This document shows positions 23,412 through 29,844 of a stretch of DNA of 33,773 nt, one piece after another. Origin of the DNA: a virus; IMG/VR virus record IMGVR_UViG_3300048817_000051, positions 1 through 33,773 of that record. One strand, 5' to 3'. Position 1 is the first letter of the stretch; every line of letters starts with the position of its first letter. The notes beneath the pieces were generated by a model that was given only the letters and a program-made list of their open reading frames with translations, made no database searches and was not told the origin of the DNA. A program made the position numbers and the translations under genes.

Positions 23412-24180
23412 CGGGTGTCGGCCTCATGTGTGGTAGGAAGTCCAACATGAGAGGCGTGATCCCCTCGACTAGCGTTGCCGTCCAAATAAGACGGCCCTTT
23501 GTCGTCATCAAACGAAGCAAGCACTCGACGAATATCTCTTGCGAGCAATCTTCGTCAAGATGAATGTGATGCTGCTCAGTTCCTTGGAAACTCTCGCGGC
23601 CTTGGTCGTAGCTCTTGAACTGGAGAGACGACAACCCCCCTGAAGAATGGCGCACGTAAATTGATTCAATGGCGTCTGCCAGACCGTGCTTAGGCGTGGT
23701 GCGCACAATCAGGTCGCCGGGAATGAACCCGGTGCCCCAGGCGTCGGGGTTGCCGGGCGGTCCGACTAGAGTTCGCTGCAAAATATCGCGAACCGTCTTT
23801 GCCGTATCACCCGCACACCAGGCGTCTACCGGGTGATCGAAGCGGTAGCCGTCCCACCACTGTGGGTAGTCGCCGGTTATATGCAACGTGTCTTCGTAGC
23901 AGCCCGCAAGCGTCTTGCCGCTTCTGTTACCGCCGAATAGCGCCCGTTCGTTATACGTCGCGCCGAGTTTGAAAAATTCTGTGTGCTTGCCGTAAAGCTC
24001 GCGTCGAAACTCGCCCGTGTCAGGATAGAAGGTCGAAATCTTCTTCCGAGACTGCCGGCGCTGCTTCTCTTCCAGCAGTTTCAACAGTTCCGATTTGTCT
24101 TTGCGGTTCAACTTCAGTGAATCGAGCGTCAATGATGGCGCCTCCGGCAAAGCGCCGGATTCGTCTGTCGAGTTCTTCAT
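23404..24180 (-). CDS. Large terminase, N-terminal ATPase part (separate frame)
   Basis: About 258 residues from ATG 24180 (a GTG one codon earlier is possible). Positions are counted from that GTG: Walker A GGNRSGKT at 84-91, Walker B IHLDED at 207-212, motif III WTAT at 234-237. The preceding helix LLKLLEEKQRRQSRKKISTF and the Phe-Phe adenine region are normal for TerL. The frame stops at TAA 23406-23404 right after FLPHMRPTPDG, exactly where the linker to the nuclease should continue. A typical TerL of this group is about 480-500 residues in one frame; the two halves add up to about 503. The first 161 bases overlap the end of the small terminase gene. Confidence 0.92.
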   Translation of the reverse strand: MKNSTDESGALPEAPSLTLDSLKLNRKDKSELLKLLEEKQRRQSRKKISTFYPDTGEFRRELYGKHTEFFKLGATYNERALFGGNRSGKTLAGCYEDTLHITGDYPQWWDGYRFDHPVDAWCAGDTAKTVRDILQRTLVGPPGNPDAWGTGFIPGDLIVRTTPKHGLADAIESIYVRHSSGGLSSLQFKSYDQGRESFQGTEQHHIHLDEDCSQEIFVECLLRLMTTKGRLIWTATLVEGITPLMLDFLPHMRPTPDG

Positions 24181-24730
24181 CACTCAGCTTCACCACATGA
24201 GTTGTTTCAAGTTTCAAAGAGTCGCGATATTCCGGCAGACGTGCCTTGAGAACCGCAATCAATAATTTGTCGTTACCGCGAAGCGCCAACTGTATGGCGC
24301 GTTCTTCAAGATGCTTTTGCGCCTTGGGGTCAGCCTCTTTCACCAGTTGCGCAAAGGCTTCGTTTTGTTCTAACTCTCGCTGGTACACGCTCGGAGATAC
24401 CCCGATTGCGTCGCGTGCGGAAGCGATATCGCCAGTGTCAACATAGGCGTCAATCAACTTAACGCGGTTTTCTGCCGTCCATCCGGCAAAAACTACGGGC
24501 TCTGATGAAGCCGTTGTCTTGTGCCGCAGTAGCGGCGGCTCCGGCGGCCGCGGCTTCTCTAGTTGGGTGCTGCGGTAACTATTGGCGCTTCGTATTTTGG
24601 CACATTTGACGCACGCGCCGTTAGCCGTATAGCGATCGTTGATATGTTGCGCGCTGCACGGCTTACCGTCGAAGAATCTTGGTAACCCGCGCGCTTTTGC
24701 CTCTGAGCGCGCAATAAGCAAGCGCGTCAC
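24020..24730 (-). CDS. Small terminase with N-terminal Cys/His zinc-binding module
   Basis: 236 residues from a GTG that overlaps the upstream stop as GTGA. The C-terminal two thirds look like a TerS: a helix-turn-helix region (ENRVKLIDAYVDTGDIASAR, then GVSPSVYQRELEQNEAFAQL), an oligomerisation helix (AQKHLEERAIQLALRGNDKL) and the tail LSDEELDRRIRRFAGG. The first 50 residues differ: RGLPRFFDGKPCSAQH, then RYTANGACVKC, gives Cys25, His29, Cys40 and Cys43. I recall this pattern from short zinc modules attached to phage HNH nucleases. TerS chooses the packaging start site and stimulates TerL. The C-terminal 54 codons overlap the TerL gene in another frame. Confidence 0.82.
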   Translation of the reverse strand: MTRLLIARSEAKARGLPRFFDGKPCSAQHINDRYTANGACVKCAKIRSANSYRSTQLEKPRPPEPPLLRHKTTASSEPVVFAGWTAENRVKLIDAYVDTGDIASARDAIGVSPSVYQRELEQNEAFAQLVKEADPKAQKHLEERAIQLALRGNDKLLIAVLKARLPEYRDSLKLETTHVVKLSDEELDRRIRRFAGGAIIDARFTEVEPQRQIGTVETAGREAAPAVSEEDFDLLS

Positions 24731-25116
24731 ACAGGGACCGGCGCAGATCGCGACTCGAATATGGCTACGTGCTTGCTCTCGTCGGCCAACCCGTAAATCG
24801 ATTGTTCAGGAATCATCAATAGCTCTTCGCGGCCGAGTTCAAACGGAACGGTGCCGCGGAAACTGTATTCGACGACATCGCCGGCTTTCACCCTCATGGG
24901 TCGAATCTTGCCGGTTTCGGGCCCGTCCTCGAAATAAATCACCTTGTCGGAATTCTCTTCGTGATTCTTAAATGCGACCTTGCGGCGTATACGCCGACCG
25001 GGGCCGACAGCGACAATACGACCTTTGCGCAAGTCAATTCCCTTCACGTACAGGATGGGATGCTCAAAAACAAAAGGTCTTATGCAAACCCAATCACGCA
25101 AGGGGCGGATTTTCAT
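24727..25116 (-). CDS. GroES-like co-chaperonin family protein, copy A
   Basis: 129 residues from ATG 25116, which overlaps the preceding stop (ATGA). MKIRPLRDWVCIRPFVFEHP, then KGRIVAVGPGRR, MRVKAGDVVEYSFRGT and IPEQSIYGLAD follow the Cpn10 order: an N-terminal strand pair, a GxVxAVGxG turn, a VKxGDxV strand, and a final strand. The insert between the turn and the GD motif is longer than in GroES. It would cap a chaperonin ring. No GroEL is encoded here, so it would have to work with the host ring, replace the host cap for coat folding, or have another role. It lies directly upstream of the terminase. Confidence 0.75.
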   Translation of the reverse strand: MKIRPLRDWVCIRPFVFEHPILYVKGIDLRKGRIVAVGPGRRIRRKVAFKNHEENSDKVIYFEDGPETGKIRPMRVKAGDVVEYSFRGTVPFELGREELLMIPEQSIYGLADESKHVAIFESRSAPVPV

Positions 25117-25292
25117 GCTGCGCGCTCGCAGCGGGTGCAACGGCGCCAGGTATTAGGCCGCCTGCCGTTTAGCCAATAAGACCAACCCGGCGAAACTTGA
25201 ATGCCGCAAGCGGCCGGACCTTCCGACGTGTTGCCAAATTGTCGGTGCAACACGGCACCGCGCGGCGAGGCGACGTATAGAAAGCGCTTCAT
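25113..25292 (-). CDS. Small Cys-containing protein between the GroES-like genes
   Basis: 59 residues from ATG 25292, coupled on both sides by 4-base overlaps. MKRFLYVASPRGAVLHRQF, then PAACGIQVSPGWSYWLNGRR and CTRCERAA. One Cys near residue 29 and a C-terminal Cys-x2-Cys suggest a small metal-binding fold. Similar short phage proteins exist without a known role. Confidence 0.65.
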   Translation of the reverse strand: MKRFLYVASPRGAVLHRQFGNTSEGPAACGIQVSPGWSYWLNGRRPNTWRRCTRCERAA

Positions 25293-25579
25293 GCAGCGTC
25301 CTCTACGGCTAGCACGTCGGAATCGCACACAATCCAGATTCGTTTCTGGCCGAATACGCTTTCTATGGCGTTGCTGGGCTTCAGCCGCGCGATGTCACCG
25401 ACCTTGCATTCCATTGGGGCGCAAGTACCGTCGGGACGTGGCGCACCCGGCCCCGCAGCCAAAACCTTGCCACGCCACGAGGCGCGCGGATCACGCACCA
25501 CGGCGACGGTGGATTCAATTTGAAGCGGCTCGACGAACAACAAATCGCCTATGGGCGAAACAGAAAAAGAATTTTGCAT
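25289..25579 (-). CDS. GroES-like co-chaperonin family protein, copy B
   Basis: 96 residues from ATG 25579, after GGGAGG (11-base spacing); a GTG four codons upstream is within that ribosome site. IGDLLFVEPLQIESTVA, RGKVLAAGPGAPRPDGT, CKVGDIARLKPSNA, then IWIVCDSDVLAVED repeats the Cpn10 order in a size close to GroES (97). It differs strongly from copy A, so the pair is not a recent duplication. It may form mixed or alternative caps with copy A. Confidence 0.7.
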   Translation of the reverse strand: MQNSFSVSPIGDLLFVEPLQIESTVAVVRDPRASWRGKVLAAGPGAPRPDGTCAPMECKVGDIARLKPSNAIESVFGQKRIWIVCDSDVLAVEDAA

Positions 25580-25602
25580 TTGGTTTCTCACCTCCCAATG
25601 CT

Positions 25603-25983
25603 TTAGGTCGAAATATTAATAAGTTCAATCATCACGATTTGCTGCACCGTGATGCTGCCGCTTGTTGCGTTTGTATCAGCAATGACTGCCGTGATCAGAA
25701 CTTGCATGTTCTCGCGTCCGCGGCCTGCTTGGGTTAATTGCATGCTCGCAGCCGGGAGCTGCAATATTTGCGTCACGCCCGTAGGAACTAAAACCGTTGA
25801 CGGGATGACGTTACACGTACTGTCGAGCGAATCCATTTCATACGTGATCGAAGTCGGCTGCGTCGGCACGCTCGAGCTGTTTAAAAAAGTTAGTGACAGC
25901 AATACGTCGGCGCCCGCGTAACTCGTGTGCCGAACGTATGGCAGCTCTGGCAAACCCTGGTTGAATGCTGGCCCACGCGGCAT
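25603..25983 (-). CDS. Predicted virion protein, Ig-like beta-sandwich
   Basis: 126 residues from ATG 25983 (AGAGGTG upstream). Strand-rich: VLLSLTFLNSSSVPTQPTSI, TYEMDSLDSTCNVIPSTVLV, GVTQILQLPAASMQLTQ, MQVLITAVIADTNATSGSIT, VQQIVMIELINI. This order (FLN..S.P..PTSI.Y..D.L) is seen in unnamed structural proteins of other phages and fits a small Ig-like domain. It is placed with two other beta-rich proteins before the terminase. Function is not known. Confidence 0.65.
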   Translation of the reverse strand: MPRGPAFNQGLPELPYVRHTSYAGADVLLSLTFLNSSSVPTQPTSITYEMDSLDSTCNVIPSTVLVPTGVTQILQLPAASMQLTQAGRGRENMQVLITAVIADTNATSGSITVQQIVMIELINIST

Positions 25984-26005
25984 TAAATACACCTCTTAAC
26001 GTTGA

Positions 26006-27088
26006 TCAATGCAGCACGGTTGCGTTTATGCCGGCGCCGCTTTCGATGAGAGCCACATTGATGGCCGCACCGCGCAAGACGCTGACTTCTACTGTTTGCG
26101 GGCCGAATATCCAGCCGGGGAAAACGGGGGCGACTATGATGCCTCCGGAGGCAAGGAACGTGCCCTGCGTGAAACTGGCGAGCCGCCCAGTCATCGAAAT
26201 CTGAAGCGACGGGACCACCGACCCCGCGATGAAGCTCGCCGACACTCCGGCGATGCTTCGGGTATACAGCGGCGCCAGGGCGCCCGCAGTAAAACTCGCC
26301 GACGCCCCGATGAGGCCGAAGGACCTTGCGGCGAGGGCCAATGTGCCCGGGGTGAACGTCGCGGTGTCCGCGCTTATTGCCAGGCTCGAAGCCGGCGCCA
26401 CGGCCCCCGCGGTAAAACTCGCGCTGTTTGCGGTTATGGCGACCGTTACACCGGACGCGCCGGGTTTTAAGGCGATGATCCCCCACAGGTCATACACGGC
26501 GACACTCGCCGTCATATTCAGCGAGTTGGCTCCCGACCCCGATAGCACGTCATGAAAATAAAAGGATCCGGTCTGTCCGGCGTCAACGTAGTCCTGAGTC
26601 CAGCCATTGTTCTGGGTATAGGTCTCGGAACCGTTGTTCGTTGACACGACGGCATAGGCGGATTCGTTCGCCGCGGCGGTAGTCAAGCTCGCAACGAGGG
26701 CGGTCGAATTGGTGGTCGTTCCGGTAAAGACATTATCGAGGACTGTATTCGTGTCCTCGTAAATGGTGGCCGCAGTACGGAGTACCGTGCTTGTCGTATT
26801 GCCCGTCACGATCGTGATCGTCTGGGGGGCATTCGTCACACCCAGCGCGGTATAGATGGCGGTAGGGCTGCTGGTTGCCCGGGACAAACTCTGCTGCTGT
26901 GTATAGGTGTTGCCCAGATTGTCATTTACCGACGTAATCGTCGTACCCGGTGCGTTGCCGGTGTAGCAGAGCGCAACGATGACCGAATTACCCGCAGTTA
27001 CCGGGTTCGTGAACGCCACAGTGAGCGTCAGAGAGGTAACGCCGCTCTGATTAGTAACCCCCGAGTTTAGCTGAACCGGATTAGCCAT
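26006..27088 (-). CDS. Beta-rich surface-type protein with five C-terminal 20-21-residue repeats
   Basis: 360 residues. Residues 1-210 form a Thr/Asn/Ser-rich beta domain (GVTSLTLTVAFTNPVTAGNS, then DNLGNTYTQ and GSFYFHDVLSGSGANSLNMT). Residues 214-314 hold five repeats of about 20-21 residues, each built round (S/T)ASF(T/I)xG(A/T/S)(L/V): NSASFTAGAV, DTATFTPGTL, ASASFTAGAL, VSASFIAGSV, RLASFTQGTF. The last 45 residues are hydrophobic and beta (IIVAPVFPGWIFGPQTVEVS). The composition is that of a fibre or adhesin-like virion part. No signal peptide is seen. The repeat count could vary between related phages. Confidence 0.72.
   Translation of the reverse strand: MANPVQLNSGVTNQSGVTSLTLTVAFTNPVTAGNSVIVALCYTGNAPGTTITSVNDNLGNTYTQQQSLSRATSSPTAIYTALGVTNAPQTITIVTGNTTSTVLRTAATIYEDTNTVLDNVFTGTTTNSTALVASLTTAAANESAYAVVSTNNGSETYTQNNGWTQDYVDAGQTGSFYFHDVLSGSGANSLNMTASVAVYDLWGIIALKPGASGVTVAITANSASFTAGAVAPASSLAISADTATFTPGTLALAARSFGLIGASASFTAGALAPLYTRSIAGVSASFIAGSVVPSLQISMTGRLASFTQGTFLASGGIIVAPVFPGWIFGPQTVEVSVLRGAAINVALIESGAGINATVLH
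26147..26449 (-). repeat. Coding tandem repeats, five units of about 60-63 bp
   Basis: The region encodes residues 214-314 of the protein at 26006-27088. The unit core SASFTAGA(L/V)AP recurs at residues 222, 242, 263, 283 and 303. The DNA units have diverged, so this is an old expansion. Confidence 0.7.
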
Positions 27089-27112
27089 TAGCGATGCGCC
27101 GAAATGGCGCGC

Positions 27113-27583
27113 TCAGGCTAAATTGATCGCAGCAGTACCCGCCCCGTTGACTGGCATCGTAATCGTGAACGTGCCCGCCGTGATGGTCTGGCTGCCGAAG
27201 GTGTAAACCGCGATCGCGCGATTGGCCTGCGTCGAGTTGTAAAGCAGCACCGTGTCGAAAGCCGTTGTGAGAGTGACCGTCGTGTAGACGATTGAGGCAC
27301 TCGGAGTCCAGTAGCCAGTCGTGCCGCTGGTGGTCGGCGCGGTAGCGTTGGTGACGCTCACGCCTCCGGCGGAGTAGCCGGTGCCCGATACCTCGCTGCC
27401 GCTACCATACGCAGTCGTGGCCGCGCCCAGGGACCCGGACGCCAAGTACAACGCCGCTTTGATGGTATCGACGGTCGGCGCCGTAAGCGAGGTTCGACTC
27501 ACAATGGTCACGGCCCCCAACTGGTGCGCGCCGAGTAAAACTTCGGCCTTAAATGATGTGCACATTGCGGCGACGTTGGCCAT
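27113..27583 (-). CDS. Predicted virion structural protein
   Basis: 156 residues. MANVAAMCTSFKAEVLLGAHQ, VDTIKAALYLASGSLGAATT, AYGSGSEVSGTGYSAGGVSV and YNSTQANRAIAVYTFGSQTI match the pattern of a phage family I know only as a hypothetical structural protein (SFK.ELL..H, then KxALYxxSAxLxAxTTAY). It is beta-rich, lacks a signal peptide, and sits in the same transcription unit as other beta-rich proteins. The role in the virion is unassigned. Confidence 0.72.
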   Translation of the reverse strand: MANVAAMCTSFKAEVLLGAHQLGAVTIVSRTSLTAPTVDTIKAALYLASGSLGAATTAYGSGSEVSGTGYSAGGVSVTNATAPTTSGTTGYWTPSASIVYTTVTLTTAFDTVLLYNSTQANRAIAVYTFGSQTITAGTFTITMPVNGAGTAAINLA

Positions 27584-27784
27584 TTAAGCTACCTTTCCTA
27601 ATATTGATTCGATGCCAAGGGCCTGTTTGAGATGCATGTGGACTGACCTATGGACCACCACGCCGTCGAGCAACCACTCGGTCACTTCCGTCCGTTCGTT
27701 GTCGTTCTCGGTCACCGAATGGTTCGGCGTGAGCGTTGCCTCGTCCACTGTCGTGTGCACACCATCAATGAGGGCCGGGATCAT
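27584..27784 (-). CDS. Small hypothetical late protein
   Basis: 66 residues from ATG 27784, overlapping the preceding stop (ATGA). MIPALIDGVHTTVDEATLTP, ERTEVTEWLLDGVVVHRSVH, then MHLKQALGIESILGKVA. It is acidic in the middle with a helical end. Not recognised. It is one base from the stop-start junction with the structural gene that follows. Confidence 0.6.
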   Translation of the reverse strand: MIPALIDGVHTTVDEATLTPNHSVTENDNERTEVTEWLLDGVVVHRSVHMHLKQALGIESILGKVA

Positions 27785-28017
27785 ACGTGCCCCTTGACGA
27801 CTTTCTTGAGCCGGGTGTGCGACTGGTTCACCTTCTGCGTTGACACTTTGCCGGCAACCCAATCCTCGACAACGCCGCGATGCGCGCGATGCGCCGCATC
27901 GACCTTCATCTGCTGCGGGGTTGGTTCCTTGTACGGCTTGCCTTGGGGTACTTGCTCGACCGTTTTGGCCATCTTCGTTGGCACCGAGAGCACACCGAGC
28001 ATGGTGGGTGTTTTCAT
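27781..28017 (-). CDS. Small basic hypothetical late protein
   Basis: 78 residues: MKTPTMLGVLSVPTKMAKTV, YKEPTPQQMKVDAAHRAHRG, then VSTQKVNQSHTRLKKVVKGH. Basic, rich in Lys, Val and His, probably helical in the second half. Not recognised. The start shares a base with the upstream stop, and the stop overlaps the next gene. Confidence 0.6.
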   Translation of the reverse strand: MKTPTMLGVLSVPTKMAKTVEQVPQGKPYKEPTPQQMKVDAAHRAHRGVVEDWVAGKVSTQKVNQSHTRLKKVVKGHV

Positions 28018-28229
28018 TACGGAATTCGAGGGGCTAAGAGGCCGATCAGGAGGCCCGCTAAAAAAGAGACCCAGGGCTTCGCCAAGGCCGCCTTGACCTT
28101 CGATGCGAAGGTCTTGGCCTTTGCCACATCGGCGGCGACGGCGCCGCTCAGCGTGCTCGTGGCGGCAGTGGGGCTTAGTACCACAGGAGGGGTGCCGGTC
28201 GCGGGTTTGATGATTTGCGGGTCTGTCAT
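28017..28229 (-). CDS. First late-arm gene: small protein with C-terminal membrane segment
   Basis: 70 residues from ATG 28229 (AAGGGTGG upstream). A longer frame runs to 28421 but crosses strong hairpins and is unlikely to be coding. There is a Pro/Thr/Ala-rich N-terminus, a Lys/Ala helix (VAKAKTFASKVKAALAK), then a membrane span PWVSFLAGLLIGLLAPRIP at the extreme C-terminus. This is tail-anchored topology. The function is unknown; it could be an additional holin-type or envelope protein. Confidence 0.6.
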   Translation of the reverse strand: MTDPQIIKPATGTPPVVLSPTAATSTLSGAVAADVAKAKTFASKVKAALAKPWVSFLAGLLIGLLAPRIP

Positions 28230-28263
28230 AGGATCCACCCTTAAGGTTGAGAAAATTTTGGCG

Positions 28264-28304
28264 TCCCCCGGCGCGGGGGAATCTGATTTGTGCTCAGGCA
28301 CAAA
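28264..28304 (-). promoter_or_regulatory. Two hairpins in the late-arm leader
   Basis: TCCCCCG/CGGGGGA with a 3-base loop (28264-28280) and TTTGTGC/GCACAAA with a TCAG loop (28287-28304) lie 35-75 bases upstream of the first late gene. They could be an antitermination/attenuation structure or an operator. No clear sigma70 promoter is visible near them. Confidence 0.5.
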
Positions 28305-28582
28305 GTGTGAAGTTTTCGCCCCGCCCGGCTGTGAGCAGGAGGCGATTGACTGAGAGCTATTTTTTGTCCCGTGAGACGAATAAGGGCCCACCTTTACACC
28401 GGGACCCACCAGGGGTTTCAAGGTCTTAAGTCCTAATGGCGTGAGCCGGCCCGCTAGATCGCGGCGGCGCCTGCGAGTAGGGGTGAAGCGACTAAGCTAT
28501 TGATTCAATTGATAAACCAGGATGGGGTGTACAAATCGCGTCCCCGCTTCATTCGAGCTGGGCTACTGTATGGGTTGGGGAA
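28305..28582. other. Non-coding stretch, no clear feature
   Basis: Between the late-arm leader and the structured element at 28583. I see no credible gene, tRNA or long repeat here. The short frames on both strands have no ribosome site or recognisable sequence. Confidence 0.5.
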
Positions 28583-28652
28583 AGGGAGGACCCGGAAGGC
28601 AGCCCCCTAGTAGAAGCCCCCGCAACACAGGGGGCCGAATTCGAGTCTCCCT
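28583..28652 (+). other. Structured element with tRNA-like outline (not a functional tRNA)
   Basis: A 7-bp outer stem AGGGAGG (28583-28589) / TCTCCCT (28646-28652) encloses two GCCCCC runs (28602-28607, 28616-28621) and one GGGGGC (28630-28635). The GGGGGC run can pair with either copy, so two alternative hairpins compete. An AATTCGAGTC near the 3' end looks like a T-loop, but its stem does not pair and no anticodon arm is present. It may be a regulatory RNA or a remnant. Confidence 0.4.
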
Positions 28653-28696
28653 CACCTATAGGATGTCCTCGACATGGCACCCGCAGCCAAGTGTTT

Positions 28697-28789
28697 GATT
28701 CGTAAGGCGCTACTACCTACTATGAATCCGATTCATATTAAGTTTGGGGTAGTATGAAACGGATTCGTGTCAAATTTGACACGATTCGT
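28697..28789. promoter_or_regulatory. Operator-like palindromes with GATTCGT repeats
   Basis: A perfect 20-bp palindrome TCGTGTCAAATTTGACACGA (28765-28784) is flanked by GATTCGT at 28762 and 28783, with a third GATTCGT at 28697. A second inverted repeat, TATGAAT-ccg-ATTCATA, covers 28721-28737. The spacing and symmetry are those of repressor or initiator binding sites in the divergent control region. Confidence 0.65.
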
Positions 28790-28835
28790 CACCAAGCAGG
28801 AGCGGTTCGCGCATCGAGCTAGGGGTCGCTGGCTA

Positions 28836-29087
28836 GACCACTAGACCGCCTATGACCACTTGCCCACCCTTTCCCATAAAGTCCTATACGCGTATTATTG
28901 TTAAGTACGCGTATACCTATATAACAATAATCATTAATAGGTAACTCTATATAGAGAGGTGGTCTAGGTAGTCTAGGTAAGCTATATCAAGCGACTAGCC
29001 ATCCGCTTTTTCGATTTCGAAGCTAGACCACATAGCCTATAGGTGGTCCCCTCTTTGAGCGAGGTGGTCCGCCCTAAGCAGACCACC
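28836..29087. other. Candidate replication origin: seven GACCAC/GTGGTC iteron-like repeats
   Basis: Copies at 28836, 28854, 29026 and 29081 (GACCAC) and at 28959, 29043 and 29064 (GTGGTC), with extended consensus TAGACCACCTA, in both orientations. Seven copies of a 6-mer in about 250 bases is far above chance. They surround an AT-rich block with nested palindromes (28885-28956) and end next to a C-rich run. The primase-helicase gene lies just downstream. Iterons plus an AT-rich unwinding element are the usual parts of an origin. Confidence 0.6.
28885..28956. repeat. AT-rich nested inverted repeats
   Basis: TATACGCGTA (28885-28894) / TACGCGTATA (28906-28915), perfect 10-bp arms with an 11-base loop. 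ATTATTGTTA (28894-28903), mostly in that loop, pairs instead with TAACAATAAT (28922-28931). CTCTATATAGAG (28945-28956) is a 12-bp palindrome. The first two structures are mutually exclusive. Confidence 0.85.
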
Positions 29088-29120
29088 TATGCCGTGGCCC
29101 ACCTCCAGCACGACGTAAAT

Positions 29121-29155
29121 CCCTCCCTCCCTCCCCCCTCCCTCCCTCCCCTCCT
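29121..29155. repeat. (CCCT)n tract, potential G-quadruplex on the minus strand
   Basis: Seven C-tracts of three or more bases separated by single T in 35 bases. The minus strand has seven G-tracts with one-base loops, an ideal quadruplex pattern. The plus strand could form an i-motif, and the homopyrimidine mirror symmetry also allows triplex DNA. Confidence 0.85.
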
Positions 29156-29229
29156 AGTAGCCGCTCGCGACTCGCAATTAGTTTAGCAGTCATTGGTCGT
29201 GCCAACTCGGTCGTTCTTGAACATTAAGT

Positions 29230-29258
29230 TTGCATTCTGCTTTTGGCTGTGTTATACG
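29230..29258 (+). promoter_or_regulatory. Possible early-arm promoter
   Basis: TTGCAT (29230-29235), a 17-base spacer, then TATACG (29253-29258), about 70 bases upstream of the first early gene (GTG 29329). Spacing is ideal and the match to sigma70 boxes is moderate. Confidence 0.4.
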
Positions 29259-29328
29259 TATCTGGACCCAGGCGTATTGCCCGGTCCGGGCCACGCGAAA
29301 GTGGCGAGACTCTTTGAGGGAGAATCGA

Positions 29329-29844
29329 GTGTATCTACCAACTCCGTTTATTTTTCGCTCCGACTTGCTGCCGAGCGCACCCGCGCCGCTGATCGTCGTT
29401 GGATACCCAATGCCTTCCCCCGACAACCCCAAAGAAATGTGGGAACGGCGTGTTGTCCTAGGGCTAGGCCGACAACGTGACGCTCGAGTGGTCAGCGTCG
29501 CCGCTGCCCTTTTCTATATCGACCCTAGCAGCTTCTATGAAGTGACCGGGATGGCCAGTTTTTCGGGCAGGCTGCACGTGTTCCATGGTATCGAAGGTGC
29601 GAACTTCGCCGCGCGAATCGCAAAGCTCCGGGCCTCTGCCAAAACCGCAATGAGCCGAGGACTATTCGGTGATGTCTGGGACGTAGCGCTCTACGACGGC
29701 TACGTCCATGACTCTGAATCCGAAGCCCCGCCCGCGCCTCCCGCCGGCCTAACGGCGGCGATCGACGCGGCGCGGACCTTGTTCTGTGGCACTGAGCGCC
29801 CATGGCCTAAAGACGCCTGGACTGTGCTCGGCGGGACGCCGTGA
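29329..29844 (+). CDS. First early-arm gene, hypothetical protein
   Basis: 171 residues from GTG 29329, placed 6 bases after GGGAG, a better start than the ATG at 29230, which lies on the promoter-like boxes. FIFRSDLLPSAPAPLIVVGY, PDNPKEMWERRVVLGLGRQR, VVSVAAALFYIDPSSFYEVT, MASFSGRLHVFHGIEGANFA, AARIAKLRASAKTAMSRGLF; then a Pro-rich linker (APPAPPAGL) and CGTERPWPKDAW. It looks like a single soluble alpha/beta domain. Not recognised. It is coupled by a GTGA overlap to the primase-helicase, so a replication or early-takeover role is likely by position only. Confidence 0.7.
   Translation: MYLPTPFIFRSDLLPSAPAPLIVVGYPMPSPDNPKEMWERRVVLGLGRQRDARVVSVAAALFYIDPSSFYEVTGMASFSGRLHVFHGIEGANFAARIAKLRASAKTAMSRGLFGDVWDVALYDGYVHDSESEAPPAPPAGLTAAIDAARTLFCGTERPWPKDAWTVLGGTP

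Noticed and set aside
28230-28421. N-terminal extension of the first late gene up to 28421
   Set aside because: It would translate through two strong hairpins and lacks a ribosome site, whereas ATG 28229 has AAGGGTGG before it.
28583-28652. tRNA gene
   Set aside because: A 7-bp acceptor-like stem and a T-loop-like string are present, but the T stem does not pair and no anticodon stem-loop of 5+7+5 can be drawn.
28836-29087. CRISPR array
   Set aside because: The repeats are only 6-11 bases, occur in both orientations and have irregular spacing; no cas genes are present.
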